Positions 44,268-51,249 of a stretch of 64,000 nt of DNA are shown in pieces. The notes under the pieces are model-generated. The model was not told the DNA's origin. It saw only the letters and a program-made list of their open reading frames with translations, and searched no databases. The stretch is from positions 1 to 64,000 of the forward strand of contig NZ_JAFIQW010000002.1 in NCBI RefSeq assembly GCF_017355965.1. The letters are read 5' to 3'. The stretch is from Desertivibrio insolitus. GTDB lineage: Bacteria > Actinomycetota > Actinomycetes > Actinomycetales > Microbacteriaceae. Numbering within the stretch: position 1 is the stretch's first letter; each line of letters opens with the position of its first letter. A program made the position numbers and the translations under genes.

Positions 44268-44271
44268 CAGG

Positions 44272-44646
44272 ATGACGCGGCGCGGCCGCGATCACGTCGT
44301 GCTCGCGGTCGTCTGGTTCGCGCTCGCCGCGGCCGGGCTCATCGGCACCGCGGTGTTCAACGTGCAGTGGGCCACCGACGAGCGCGGGCTGAGCCTCGGC
44401 GCGTCGCTGTTCGGCAACCCGGCGATGGGGTCGGCGACCGTCGACCTGCTGGTCGCGGCCACGGCGGCGAGCATCTTCATGGTCGTCGAGGGTGGGCGCC
44501 TCGGCTGGGGCCGGCGCGCCTGGCTGCTCGTGATCGGCAGCTTCGTCACCGCGATCGCGTTCACGTTCCCGCTGTTCCTCGGGCTGCGCGAGCTCGCGCT
44601 GCGCCGGCGGTCAGCGGCCCGCGTCGAGGGCGGCGATCTTTACTAG
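44272..44646 (+). CDS. DUF2834 family membrane protein
   Basis: The 124-residue protein has three helices (VVLAVVWFALAAAGLIGTAVF, DLLVAATAASIFMVVEGGRL, WLLVIGSFVTAIAFTFPLFL), as in DUF2834. Function is unknown. It follows the VOC gene by 4 bases and its final 36 bases overlap the convergent sigma-factor gene, an unusually long tail-to-tail overlap. Confidence 0.82.
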   Translation: MTRRGRDHVVLAVVWFALAAAGLIGTAVFNVQWATDERGLSLGASLFGNPAMGSATVDLLVAATAASIFMVVEGGRLGWGRRAWLLVIGSFVTAIAFTFPLFLGLRELALRRRSAARVEGGDLY

Positions 44647-45846
44647 CAGCACGTCGCGCTCCCGCTCGTTGCGCACGAGGTTCGCGGCCGTCGTCAGCTC
44701 CGACCGCGCCTCCTCGACGCGGCCGAGTCGCGCGAGCAGTTCTCCGCGCACGCTGGGCAGCAGGTGCGACCCGGCGAGCTGCCCGGCATCCGCGATCTGG
44801 TCGACGATGCGCAGCGCGCTCGCCGGGCCGGTCGCCATCGACACCGCGACCGCGCGGTTGAGGTCGACTACGGGGTTCGGGGCCAGGCGGCCGAGCGCCT
44901 CGTACAGCAGCACGATGCGCTCCCAGTCGGTCTCGGCAACGCTCGGGGCGAGGGCGTGGCACTCCGCGATCGCGGCCTGCAGCCCGTAGGGGCCGCGGCC
45001 CCTGCCCGTGGCATCCGCCTTCTCCAGCGCCGCGCGGCCGCGGGCGATCTGCGCCCGGTCCCACTTCGTGCGGTCCTGGTGCTCGAGCAGCACGGCGCTG
45101 CCGTCGGGCGCGGTGCGAGCGGCGAAGCGCGACGCCTGGAACTCCATGAGGGCGACGAGCCCGTGCACCTCCGGCTCGCGGGGCATCGGCCCGGCGAGCA
45201 CCCGCCCGAGCCGCAGCGCCTCGTCGGCGACCTCGCGGCGCACCCAGCGGTCGCCGCTCGTCGCCGCGTAGCCCTCGGTGAAGACGAGGTAGACGACGCC
45301 GAGCACGGATGCCAGGCGCGCGGGCCACTCGTTCGGGTCGGGCACCTCGAAGGGCACCTTCGCCGCCGCGAGCGTCTTCTTCGCCCGCACGATGCGCTGC
45401 TGCACCGTCGCGACGGGGACGAGGAACATCCGCGCGATCTCCTCGGTCGTGAGACCCGCGACCGTGCGCAGGGTCAGGGCGACCTGCGCCTCGCGGGCGA
45501 GCGCGGGGTGACAGGCGGTGAACACGAGGCGCAGCACGTCGTCGGGGATCGGCTGCCACTCGGCATCCGACGCCTCCTCGAGGTCGTGCGCGATCGCGCG
45601 GTATCGGTCGTCGAGCCGCTCGCGCCGGCGCCAGTGGTCGATCGCCTTGCGCTTCGCGATCGCGGTGAGCCAGGCGCCGGTGTTCTGCGGGATGCCCGAC
45701 TCGGGCCACTGCACGAGCGCGTCGGCGACGGCCTCCTGCGCGAGGTCCTCGGCGAGGCCGACGTCGCCCGTCATCCTGGCGAGCGTCGCGATGATGCGCG
45801 CCCCCTCGATGCGCCAGACGGCGTCGACCCCTGCCCGGACGTCCAT
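44611..45846 (-). CDS. ECF42-type RNA polymerase sigma factor with C-terminal extension (copy 2)
   Basis: The 411-residue protein has sigma-2 (VGLAEDLAQEAVADALVQWP, WLTAIAKRKAIDHWRRRERLDDR), sigma-4 (TTEEIARMFLVPVATVQQRIVRAKKTL) and the DUF6596/TPR-like extension (ASVLGVVYLVFTEGYAATSG, LLARLGRVEEARSEL). It is therefore the same ECF42 group as copy 1 at 38452, about 6 kb away, although the two differ widely in sequence. ATG 45846 overlaps the YCII stop by one base (TGATG). Its end overlaps the DUF2834 gene. Confidence 0.92.
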   Translation of the reverse strand: MDVRAGVDAVWRIEGARIIATLARMTGDVGLAEDLAQEAVADALVQWPESGIPQNTGAWLTAIAKRKAIDHWRRRERLDDRYRAIAHDLEEASDAEWQPIPDDVLRLVFTACHPALAREAQVALTLRTVAGLTTEEIARMFLVPVATVQQRIVRAKKTLAAAKVPFEVPDPNEWPARLASVLGVVYLVFTEGYAATSGDRWVRREVADEALRLGRVLAGPMPREPEVHGLVALMEFQASRFAARTAPDGSAVLLEHQDRTKWDRAQIARGRAALEKADATGRGRGPYGLQAAIAECHALAPSVAETDWERIVLLYEALGRLAPNPVVDLNRAVAVSMATGPASALRIVDQIADAGQLAGSHLLPSVRGELLARLGRVEEARSELTTAANLVRNERERDVLLVKIAALDAGR

Positions 45847-46271
45847 CAGACGGTCCCGAGTTCCTCGCGCCAGCCGGCCTCCTTCTGGATGTACTCGTTG
45901 TCGGAGAAGTCCTCGAAGTCGCTCTCGTCGGTGACGCGGCGCACCTCGAGCTTGTTGCCGGGGCCGAGCGGGCACCGCTTCGCCCACTCGATGGCCTCCT
46001 CCTTCGAGGAGACCTGGATGATCCAGAAGCCGTTGAAGAGCTCGTGGATCTCGCCGTAGGGGCCGTCGGTGACGCTCGGGGTCTCGCCGCCGAAGTCCAC
46101 GACGAAGCCCTCCTTCGCGTCGGAGAGGCCCTCGCCCGCGAGCAGCACGCCCGCGTTCATCATGGACTCGTTGTAGGCGCCCATCGCGTTGATGATCTCC
46201 TCGAACGGGATGTCCTTGTAGGACTCCGTCGCCTCGGCGCTGTTCCGCATGATGAGCATGTACTTGGTCAT
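45846..46271 (-). CDS. YCII-related DGPF-type protein (copy 2, DGPY variant)
   Basis: The 141-residue protein starts MTKYMLIMRNSAEATESY and carries a DGPF-family motif in variant form (VTDGPYGEIHELFNGFWIIQ). It has extra length and a C-terminal acidic segment (DESDFEDFSDNEY). It forms a TGATG-coupled unit with the ECF42 sigma factor. A TGTCGA-N17-CGAC promoter lies upstream. AAGGAGATCGAA precedes ATG 46271. Confidence 0.9.
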   Translation of the reverse strand: MTKYMLIMRNSAEATESYKDIPFEEIINAMGAYNESMMNAGVLLAGEGLSDAKEGFVVDFGGETPSVTDGPYGEIHELFNGFWIIQVSSKEEAIEWAKRCPLGPGNKLEVRRVTDESDFEDFSDNEYIQKEAGWREELGTV

Positions 46272-46319
46272 TTCGATCTCCTTCGTTCGAGGGGCCCGTT
46301 TGCGCCCTCTTACTATGGC

Positions 46320-46346
46320 GTCGAACGGCGCGGGTCGAGATCGACA
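46320..46346 (-). promoter_or_regulatory. ECF42-type promoter of module 2 (TGTCGA-N17-CGAC)
   Basis: On the minus strand TGTCGA (46346-46341) and CGAC (46323-46320) are 17 bases apart, about 48 bases before the YCII start. Spacing and sequence match the promoter of module 1. The remaining bases to 46497 contain no gene I can support. Confidence 0.8.
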
Positions 46347-46497
46347 TGAGGTGCGAACTTTTTTCTGCGGATGTCTCGGGGCCTGGCGCCGGGCGGGCCG
46401 GCCGGCCTACTGGCGGCTCGTTGCTCGAACGGCATCTGTTCGCGAAAGCGGCATGCGATCGCAAGCCTTTCCGGCGATTCGATGCCGGTTCGCGGCG

Positions 46498-47286
46498 TCA
46501 CCAGCCGCAGGAGTTTCCGAGGTACTCGTAGATGCGGTGCTTGAGCTCCTCGGATGCCGCGACCGTGACCGTCGCGGGCTCGCCGTCGAGGGCGACCGTC
46601 ACCCGGAAGCGCGTGCCCACCTTGTCCTCCGCCACGGCATGCGGGTCGCACCGGGCCGGCACCGCCCGCAGTTCGACCACGCCCTCGCTCGCGTCGACGG
46701 TCCACTCGGCCGAGCCGTCCTCCGGCTGCAGCAGGATCGTGCGCGCGACCGAGTCGACGACGAGCTCCCGGTCGGCGCGCGGGGCGATGGCGAGCGACAA
46801 CACGGCGACGCCGCCGTCGGTGTGCAGCCCGGTCAGGCTGAGGTCCGCGGCCTCGGCCACCTCCGCGGCCGTGCACTCCGCGCCGGTGACCGTCGCCACC
46901 ATGTCGAAGGGGTCGGCGGCGGCGACCGCGACCGTGCCCGCGGCATCCGGAGTCGAGAAGGTCAGCTCGACGGTCGGGCTCCCGGCATCCGTGGCACACG
47001 CTGCGTCGGGCAGGGGCGCCGGCAGCATGCGCGCCGCTCCCGGCGCGAGGGTCGTGTCGCCCTCCCAGACGGCGGGGGAGTCGAAGCGCTCTTCGGTGAG
47101 GACCGCGCGGGTGAGCCGCAACTCCTCAGGGCCGGTGTTCTCGACCCGGATCTGCAGCCGGCCCGCGGCGACGTCGCTGCGGTTCTGCTGCACAGAGACC
47201 GCGACGCCCGCGGGCGGGGCAGCGGCGGGCGCCGAGCATCCCGCGAGCAGCAGCGCCGGAACGGCGAGCGCGGCGAGTCGGCGCAT
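46498..47286 (-). CDS. Secreted lipoprotein of unknown function
   Basis: The 262-residue protein has a lipoprotein signal (MRRLAALAVPALLLAGCSAP, Cys about 17) and a beta-rich extracellular domain with phrases such as LQIRVENTGPEELRLTRAVL and PTVELTFSTPDAAGTV. This suggests two immunoglobulin-like or related sandwich domains. A Cys near the C-terminus (GNSCGW) may pair with CATD or CTAAE. I chose ATG 47286 because the signal peptide starts there; an upstream in-frame ATG at 47352 would add an Arg/Pro-rich extension. No family recognised. Confidence 0.7.
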   Translation of the reverse strand: MRRLAALAVPALLLAGCSAPAAAPPAGVAVSVQQNRSDVAAGRLQIRVENTGPEELRLTRAVLTEERFDSPAVWEGDTTLAPGAARMLPAPLPDAACATDAGSPTVELTFSTPDAAGTVAVAAADPFDMVATVTGAECTAAEVAEAADLSLTGLHTDGGVAVLSLAIAPRADRELVVDSVARTILLQPEDGSAEWTVDASEGVVELRAVPARCDPHAVAEDKVGTRFRVTVALDGEPATVTVAASEELKHRIYEYLGNSCGW

Positions 47287-47310
47287 GAGGGAAGGGTAGG
47301 GCTGAACGAG

Positions 47311-47355
47311 CGGATGCCGCGGGCATCGGAGAGGACTCGGGGCCCGCGGCATCCG
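47311..47355 (-). terminator. 14-bp hairpin downstream of the small gene at 47392
   Basis: CGGATGCCGCGGGC (47311-47324) pairs perfectly with 47342-47355 around a 17-base loop. It lies between the minus-strand gene at 47392-47652 and the start of the lipoprotein gene, so it most likely ends the former transcript. Confidence 0.65.
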
Positions 47356-47391
47356 GGGTGGTGCCGCCTGCGGCGGTGAGGTGGGGCTGCA

Positions 47392-47652
47392 TCAACGACG
47401 CGGGATCAGCAGGTGGTACTGCTGCTGCGCGTACGCCTCACGCTGGAGCCGGGCTTCGTGCTGCTCCCGGCGGAGCGTGAGCTCCTCGCGATTGGGTGCG
47501 ACGACGTAGGGGCGACGGCTCCACGCGACGAGCGCGGTGCCGAGACGCAGCGCGATGCGGTCGAGCAGGGCCTCCCGACCGTCGATGCGGCGGATCAGGG
47601 ACAGGGATGTGTTGTTCGTCCGACTTGTCGTCGGGGCGATAACGGTATTCAC
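47392..47652 (-). CDS. Conserved small basic protein
   Basis: The product (86 residues from GTG 47652) has a Thr/Ser-rich N-terminus (MNTVIAPTTSRTNNTS), a hydrophobic/basic core (LIRRIDGREALLDRIALRLG, LVAWSRRP) and a charged Gln/Arg-rich tail ending in IPRR. The core could be an amphipathic helix on a membrane. A longer start at 47685 adds MPARLSAERIK. It resembles small proteins seen in related actinobacteria; function is unknown. The 18-residue ORF at 47865-47921 lies upstream in the same direction. Confidence 0.6.
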   Translation of the reverse strand: MNTVIAPTTSRTNNTSLSLIRRIDGREALLDRIALRLGTALVAWSRRPYVVAPNREELTLRREQHEARLQREAYAQQQYHLLIPRR

Positions 47653-47864
47653 CTTGATTCTTTCTGCAGACAGGCGTGCGGGCACGCCGAATAACGCCTA
47701 TGAGGCGTCGAGAAAAGGACGCCGCGAATCAGCGGCGGGGAGGACCGGCGGGCCGGGCGCGGTCGTGGACGGGACGGGTCCGGTGCGCGGGGGAAGCCGC
47801 GGGGACCGGGAGCTTCAGCAGCATCGTCACCGTCTGACGGGTGACGAGCGGGGAGCTCGACCGA

Positions 47865-47921
47865 TCAGGCGGGGAAGACGCCGATGAAGCCGGCGGTGCT
47901 GATTCCGATGTGCATAATCAT
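47865..47921 (-). CDS. 18-residue hydrophobic peptide ORF
   Basis: A strong AAGGAG lies 8 bases before ATG 47921, and the frame encodes MIMHIGISTAGFIGVFPA before TGA. A promoter (TTGTGC-18-TAACGT) lies about 36-65 bases upstream. The small size gives little protein evidence. The ribosome site plus promoter argue for translation. It could be a leader peptide for the 47392-47652 gene or a free microprotein. Bases 47653-47864 between them hold GC-rich sequence with no other ORF I trust. Confidence 0.45.
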   Translation of the reverse strand: MIMHIGISTAGFIGVFPA

Positions 47922-47956
47922 TGCCAGGCTCCTTTCGAATGTGTCGGCGATCGATC

Positions 47957-47986
47957 ACGTTAGCGAAGTTCGCCGGTGGCGCACAA
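47957..47986 (-). promoter_or_regulatory. Promoter for the 18-residue ORF
   Basis: On the minus strand TTGTGC (47986-47981) and TAACGT (47962-47957) are 18 bases apart. The predicted start of transcription is about 30 bases before the ATG at 47921, leaving room for the AAGGAG site. Confidence 0.6.
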
Positions 47987-47987
47987 C

Positions 47988-48009
47988 CCCGGAATTGTCC
48001 CGGATTTGT
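47988..48009. repeat. Two 11-bp direct repeats between divergent genes
   Basis: CCCGGAATTGT (47988-47998) and CCCGGATTTGT (47999-48009) abut each other with one difference, immediately upstream of the -35 box of the promoter at 47957-47986. An 11-bp phase puts two regulator monomers on the same face of the helix, so an activator site is plausible. Confidence 0.5.
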
Positions 48010-48055
48010 CCCGCCCCGGTTTCTTATGTGAGGGGTGCTCGATAGCGTCGAAGGC

Positions 48056-48433
48056 ATGGCACTCATCGACGATCTGCAGCAGTTGGAGCGAGCGGGCTGG
48101 GAGGCGCTGACCACCGAGTCGGGCGCCGACTTCTACCGCGACCTGATGACCGAGGACGGGGTCATGGTGGTCGCCAACGGCTCGGCGCTCGGGCGCGACG
48201 ACGTGATCGAGACGCTGCGGGAGTCGGAGCCGTGGAAGCGGTTCGACATCACGGATGCCTCGGTCGTGTCGATCACGGAGGACGTCGCGGTGCTGCACTA
48301 CCGGGTGATGGCGTTCCGCAGCCCGGAGGCCGAGGCCTTCGCCGGTCGCCTCGCGAGCACCTACGTGCGCCAGGGCGACACGTGGAAGCTCGCGTTCCAC
48401 CAGCAGACGTCGGTGCCGGCGGTCGAGCCGTGA
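48056..48433 (+). CDS. SnoaL/DUF4440-like (NTF2-fold) protein
   Basis: The 125-residue protein has the NTF2-like outline: helical LIDDLQQLERAGWEAL, then DFYRDLMTEDGVMVVANGSALGRDDVIETL, ITEDVAVLHYRVMAF and STYVRQGDTWKLAFHQQT. Such cone-shaped proteins serve as small enzymes or binding modules. ATG 48056 is used; a TTG/ATG further upstream at 48035 is less likely. It is divergent from the 18-residue ORF and followed by a hairpin. Confidence 0.8.
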   Translation: MALIDDLQQLERAGWEALTTESGADFYRDLMTEDGVMVVANGSALGRDDVIETLRESEPWKRFDITDASVVSITEDVAVLHYRVMAFRSPEAEAFAGRLASTYVRQGDTWKLAFHQQTSVPAVEP

Positions 48434-48455
48434 GCGCTCGCCGGCGGAGGCGCTA

Positions 48456-48496
48456 AGCCGCGGATGCCGAGGTAAAGGGCATCCGGGTCCGCGGCT
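48456..48496 (+). terminator. Hairpin after the DUF4440-like gene
   Basis: AGCCGCGGATGCC (48456-48468) pairs with GGCATCC...TCCGCGGCT ending at 48496, with a 3-base bulge and a loop containing GGTAAAG. It lies 23 bases after the stop. Confidence 0.6.
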
Positions 48497-48513
48497 GCCT
48501 CGATCAGAGCCCG

Positions 48514-48598
48514 GCGGCATCCGGATCAGAGGCTGAGTCGCGCCCTGAACGGACGCCGAGCGGCATCCGGGTCAGGCGCTGGGCGGCATCCGGATCAG
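48514..48598. repeat. Three imperfect copies of GCGGCATCCGG(A/G)TCAG
   Basis: Copies are at 48514-48529, 48560-48575 and 48583-48598; the second differs by one base. The last overlaps the stop codon of the winged-helix gene. They fill the gap between two convergent genes and carry the GGCATCCG word that is common throughout this window. Confidence 0.6.
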
Positions 48599-49317
48599 AA
48601 GACGTCCGGGCTCGGCGTCGACGACAGGCGGATCGACACGTCGGCGTGACGGTCGAAGCGGTAGCCCGCGCCACGCACGGTGCGGACGATGTCGCCGTAG
48701 GCGCCGAGCTTCGCGCGCAGGCGGCGCACGTGCACGTCGATCGTGCGCTCGTTCGGCTTCTCCTCGTCGCCGTTCGCCCACAGGGCCTCGATCAGCGCGG
48801 TGCGCTCGATGGTCTGGCCCTCGCGCAGCACGAGGTACTGCAGCAGCTCGAACTCCTTGTAGGTGAGCCCGGCGGGCACCTCGTCGAGCAGCACGCGCTT
48901 GCGCGAGACGTCGATGACGACACCGGTCTGCGCGCGGTCCTCGGGGGAGGGCTCGGTCTGGGCGCGGTGCTTGGCGAGCGCCGAGGGGTCCTGCAGGGCG
49001 AGGCGCACGACGTCGATGTCGCGGCCGCCGGCACCGGCCGGGGCGAGGGCGACGGCGGCGTGCGTCTGCGCGCTCGGCGCGAGCTCGGCGGTGACGCGCT
49101 TGATGGCCTCGACGATCGCGGCGAGCGAGGTGCCGTCGGCGGCGGCCTTCTCCTCGTCGATGCCGACGTAGAGCACGAAGCCGCGCGCCTCGGTGCCCTC
49201 CGGCACGGGGCGGGGACGCGCGGCCGGGGCGGCGGGAGCCGACGGGACCGAGGCGAGCGTGCGGGCGGCGGTGTAGTCGGGGCGGGCGGCGTTGCGGGTG
49301 TCGATGGTGAGAGACAT
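48595..49317 (-). CDS. Winged-helix DNA-binding protein lacking a receiver domain (OmpR/PhoB C-terminal type)
   Basis: The 240-residue protein has a C-terminal OmpR-type domain (about 145-225: GLTYKEFELLQYLVLREGQT, ERTIDVHVRRLRAKLG, VRTVRGAGYRFD). Its N-terminal half is not a phosphoreceiver; it begins Pro/Ala-rich and includes GFVLYVGIDEEKAAADGTSL and an aspartate-rich stretch. It may sense something directly. GGAGG lies 10 bases before ATG 49317. A Cys-rich leader ORF lies 180 bases upstream, so its expression is likely attenuated by cysteine supply. Confidence 0.85.
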   Translation of the reverse strand: MSLTIDTRNAARPDYTAARTLASVPSAPAAPAARPRPVPEGTEARGFVLYVGIDEEKAAADGTSLAAIVEAIKRVTAELAPSAQTHAAVALAPAGAGGRDIDVVRLALQDPSALAKHRAQTEPSPEDRAQTGVVIDVSRKRVLLDEVPAGLTYKEFELLQYLVLREGQTIERTALIEALWANGDEEKPNERTIDVHVRRLRAKLGAYGDIVRTVRGAGYRFDRHADVSIRLSSTPSPDVF

Positions 49318-49497
49318 TGCGGATGATCCTCCGGTGGGTGCGCCGCGGCGCGGATTCGCGGAACCGCGGGCGGGTGTGCTGTCGAGAGCCGGGCTACGGC
49401 GGAGCCGGTGCGAGCGGGCAGCCGTCAACGCGACGGCGGATGCTCCAGCACCGGGGGAGTCCTCAGGAGTGGGAGGAACTCGGGCGAAGGGTGCGGA

Positions 49498-49599
49498 TCA
49501 CGCACACATTCGACAGCACATGACCATGCGCGCCGACATCATCATGTCGGCAGTCCTGGAAGCCTCGAAGGAGGTCAGGGCGTGCGCGTACTGGGTCAT
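49498..49599 (-). CDS. 33-residue leader peptide ending in a Cys cluster
   Basis: The frame from ATG 49599 ends with MVMCCRMCA and TGA at 49500-49498. A promoter (TTGACG-17-TAACAC) lies 9 bases before the ATG, making the mRNA leaderless or nearly so. Internal in-frame ATGs near 49545 have an AGGA site and could give a shorter form. In mycobacteria, short leaderless ORFs with consecutive Cys codons act as cysteine-responsive attenuators. Here the target would be the winged-helix gene at 48595-49317. No other part of 49318-49825 has a convincing gene. Confidence 0.6.
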   Translation of the reverse strand: MTQYAHALTSFEASRTADMMMSARMVMCCRMCA

Positions 49600-49608
49600 A
49601 GCCCCAAA

Positions 49609-49637
49609 GTGTTACCCACGCTGCGGGGGTTCGTCAA
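49609..49637 (-). promoter_or_regulatory. Promoter of the Cys-leader transcript
   Basis: On the minus strand TTGACG (49637-49632) and TAACAC (49614-49609) are 17 bases apart. The predicted start is within a few bases of the leader ATG at 49599. Confidence 0.7.
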
Positions 49638-49825
49638 CCGGCGGAGCGAGCGGCGTGGCTCGGAGCAGGGCGCGGCGGAGTCTCGAGGTGCGCAGTGGGC
49701 GGCTCGATTGTGCTGGTCAGAACGCGGGATCCCGATGACGGCGGCAGCGACGCATCGCGGCATCCGTGCGGAAAGGCGTGTGCCGCGCTCGGAAACCTCG
49801 AGCCTCTGCCTGCGAAGCGGGAGCC

Positions 49826-50458
49826 TCAGACCGTGCCGTAGAGGCGGTCGCCCGCGTCACCGAGCCCCGGGACGATGTAGCCGTGCTCGTTCAGGCGCTC
49901 GTCGAGCGCGCCGAGCACCACGGTGACGTCGAGCCCGTCGACGGCCTTTTCAACGGCCGCGACGCCCTCGGGCGCCCCGAGGAGGCAGACCGCGGTGACA
50001 TCCGTCGCCCCACGGTCGGTCAGGTACTTGATCGCCGCGATGAGCGAGCCGCCGGTGGCGAGCATCGGGTCGATGAGGAAGGTCTGGCGTCCGGTGAGGT
50101 CGTCGGGCAGGCGCTCGGCGTAGATGTCGGGTTGCAGGGTCTCCTCGTTGCGCACCATGCCGAGGAAGCCGACCTCGGCCGTCGGCAGCAGCGCGGTCAT
50201 GCCCGAGAGCATGCCGAGCCCGGCGCGGAGGATCGGCACGATGAGCGGCGCCGGACGGGCGATCTCGACGCCCTGCGTCGTCGTGACGGGGGTCTCGATC
50301 GTGATCGGCACGGTCTTCACGTTGCGGGTCGCCTCGTAGGCGAGCAGCGTGACGAGCTCCTCGGTGAGGTTCCGGAACGTCGGCGACGGCGTCCGCTTGT
50401 CCCGCAGCACGGAGAGCTTGTGGGTGATGAGCGGGTGGTCGGCGACGTGGAGGCGCAT
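49826..50458 (-). CDS. upp: Uracil phosphoribosyltransferase
   Basis: The 210-residue enzyme makes UMP from uracil and [26 protein letters not shown] is the N-terminal block, [13 protein letters not shown] and the PRPP loop [14 protein letters not shown] follow, and [10 protein letters not shown] closes it. ATG 50458 has no ribosome site but has TATCTT 7 bases before it, consistent with a leaderless transcript. It is divergent from tadA, sharing the same short promoter region. Confidence 0.96.
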   Translation of the reverse strand: MRLHVADHPLITHKLSVLRDKRTPSPTFRNLTEELVTLLAYEATRNVKTVPITIETPVTTTQGVEIARPAPLIVPILRAGLGMLSGMTALLPTAEVGFLGMVRNEETLQPDIYAERLPDDLTGRQTFLIDPMLATGGSLIAAIKYLTDRGATDVTAVCLLGAPEGVAAVEKAVDGLDVTVVLGALDERLNEHGYIVPGLGDAGDRLYGTV

Positions 50459-50465
50459 AGGGTCC

Positions 50466-50473
50466 AAGATACT
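50466..50473. promoter_or_regulatory. Overlapping divergent leaderless -10 boxes for upp and tadA
   Basis: AAGATA (50466-50471) reads TATCTT on the minus strand, 7 bases before the upp ATG. GATACT (50468-50473) on the plus strand is 6 bases before GTG 50480 of tadA. The two boxes overlap, so the promoters may be mutually exclusive. Confidence 0.5.
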
Positions 50474-50494
50474 GGGGCGGTGGAAGGGGTCGGC

Positions 50495-50983
50495 GTGCGC
50501 GAGTTCGAGCCGGCGATGCGGCAGGCGCTCGCCGAGGCATCCGCGGCCCTGCGCACCGACGACGTGCCGGTCGGCGCCGTGCTGCTCGACGCGTCCGGGC
50601 GCGTGCTCGCCACCGGACGCAACGAGCGCGAGAAGCTGCACGACCCCACGGCGCACGCCGAGATCGTGGCGATCAGGGCGGCGACGGATGCCTCGGGCGA
50701 CTGGCACCTCGAGGACACCACGCTCGTCGTGACGCTCGAGCCCTGCGTCATGTGCGCGGGGGCGATCCTCGCGGCACGGATCCCCCGCGTGGTGTTCGGC
50801 GCGTGGGACGAGAAGGCCGGCGCGGTCGGCAGCGTCTACGACGTGCTGCGCGACCGGCGGCTGCCGCACCGCGTCGAGGTGTACGCGGGGGTGCTCGCGG
50901 AGGAGTGCGCCGCCGTGCTGCTCGAGTTCTTCGGCGAGCGGCGCGGCGTCGCGGATGACGCGCACCGGCCGACCGCGGAGTAG
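50495..50983 (+). CDS. tadA: tRNA adenosine(34) deaminase
   Basis: The roughly 162-residue protein deaminates A34 of tRNA-Arg to inosine. It has the zinc-binding/catalytic HAE motif ([10 protein letters not shown]) and the PCxxC motif ([16 protein letters not shown]), with [15 protein letters not shown] toward the end. I favour GTG 50495, preceded by GGAAGGGG; GTG 50480, directly after a -10 box, is an in-frame alternative. Confidence 0.92.
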   Translation: MREFEPAMRQALAEASAALRTDDVPVGAVLLDASGRVLATGRNEREKLHDPTAHAEIVAIRAATDASGDWHLEDTTLVVTLEPCVMCAGAILAARIPRVVFGAWDEKAGAVGSVYDVLRDRRLPHRVEVYAGVLAEECAAVLLEFFGERRGVADDAHRPTAE

Positions 50984-51007
50984 CGGCGGCGCCTCGCAGC
51001 CCCTCTC

Positions 51008-51046
51008 GGTGGTCGAGTAGCCCGCGCAGCGGGCGTATCGAGACCC
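51008..51046 (+). repeat. REP-like intergenic element, copy 1
   Basis: Contains GGTCGAGTAGC then a short CCCGC-GCA-GCGGG stem and GTATCGAGACC. The same outline recurs at 51206, 53249 and 57391. The 266-base gap 50984-51249 holds this copy and copy 2 but no gene. Confidence 0.65.
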
Positions 51047-51205
51047 GCTGGCGCGGCCAACGAAGAAGAAACCCGCGATCTCGGTCGATTCCCGACCGAT
51101 CCGCGCGCTTTCTCCTCCCGAAGCATCGACAACGGAGGCGTTCCGCCCCGCTCACGTCGGAAGTGGACGCGGATGAGACAAAGTGCCTCTGCTATCGACG
51201 TGCGA

Positions 51206-51245
51206 GGTCTCGATACGCCGCTCGCGCCGCGACCGCCGGACCAAC
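51206..51245 (-). repeat. REP-like intergenic element, copy 2 (inverted)
   Basis: In inverse orientation to copy 1: GGTCTCGATACGCCGCTCGCG then CCGCGACC. It lies just before the CDF gene stop, so the two copies face each other across about 160 bases. Confidence 0.6.
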
Positions 51246-51249
51246 CGCC

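Noticed and set aside
46346-46531. 61-residue plus-strand frame beside the lipoprotein gene
   Set aside because: Its start lies in the ECF42 promoter and its end runs into the convergent lipoprotein gene; composition is not gene-like.
48514-48598. CRISPR array
   Set aside because: Only three 16-bp units with unequal 30- and 7-base gaps and no cas genes nearby.
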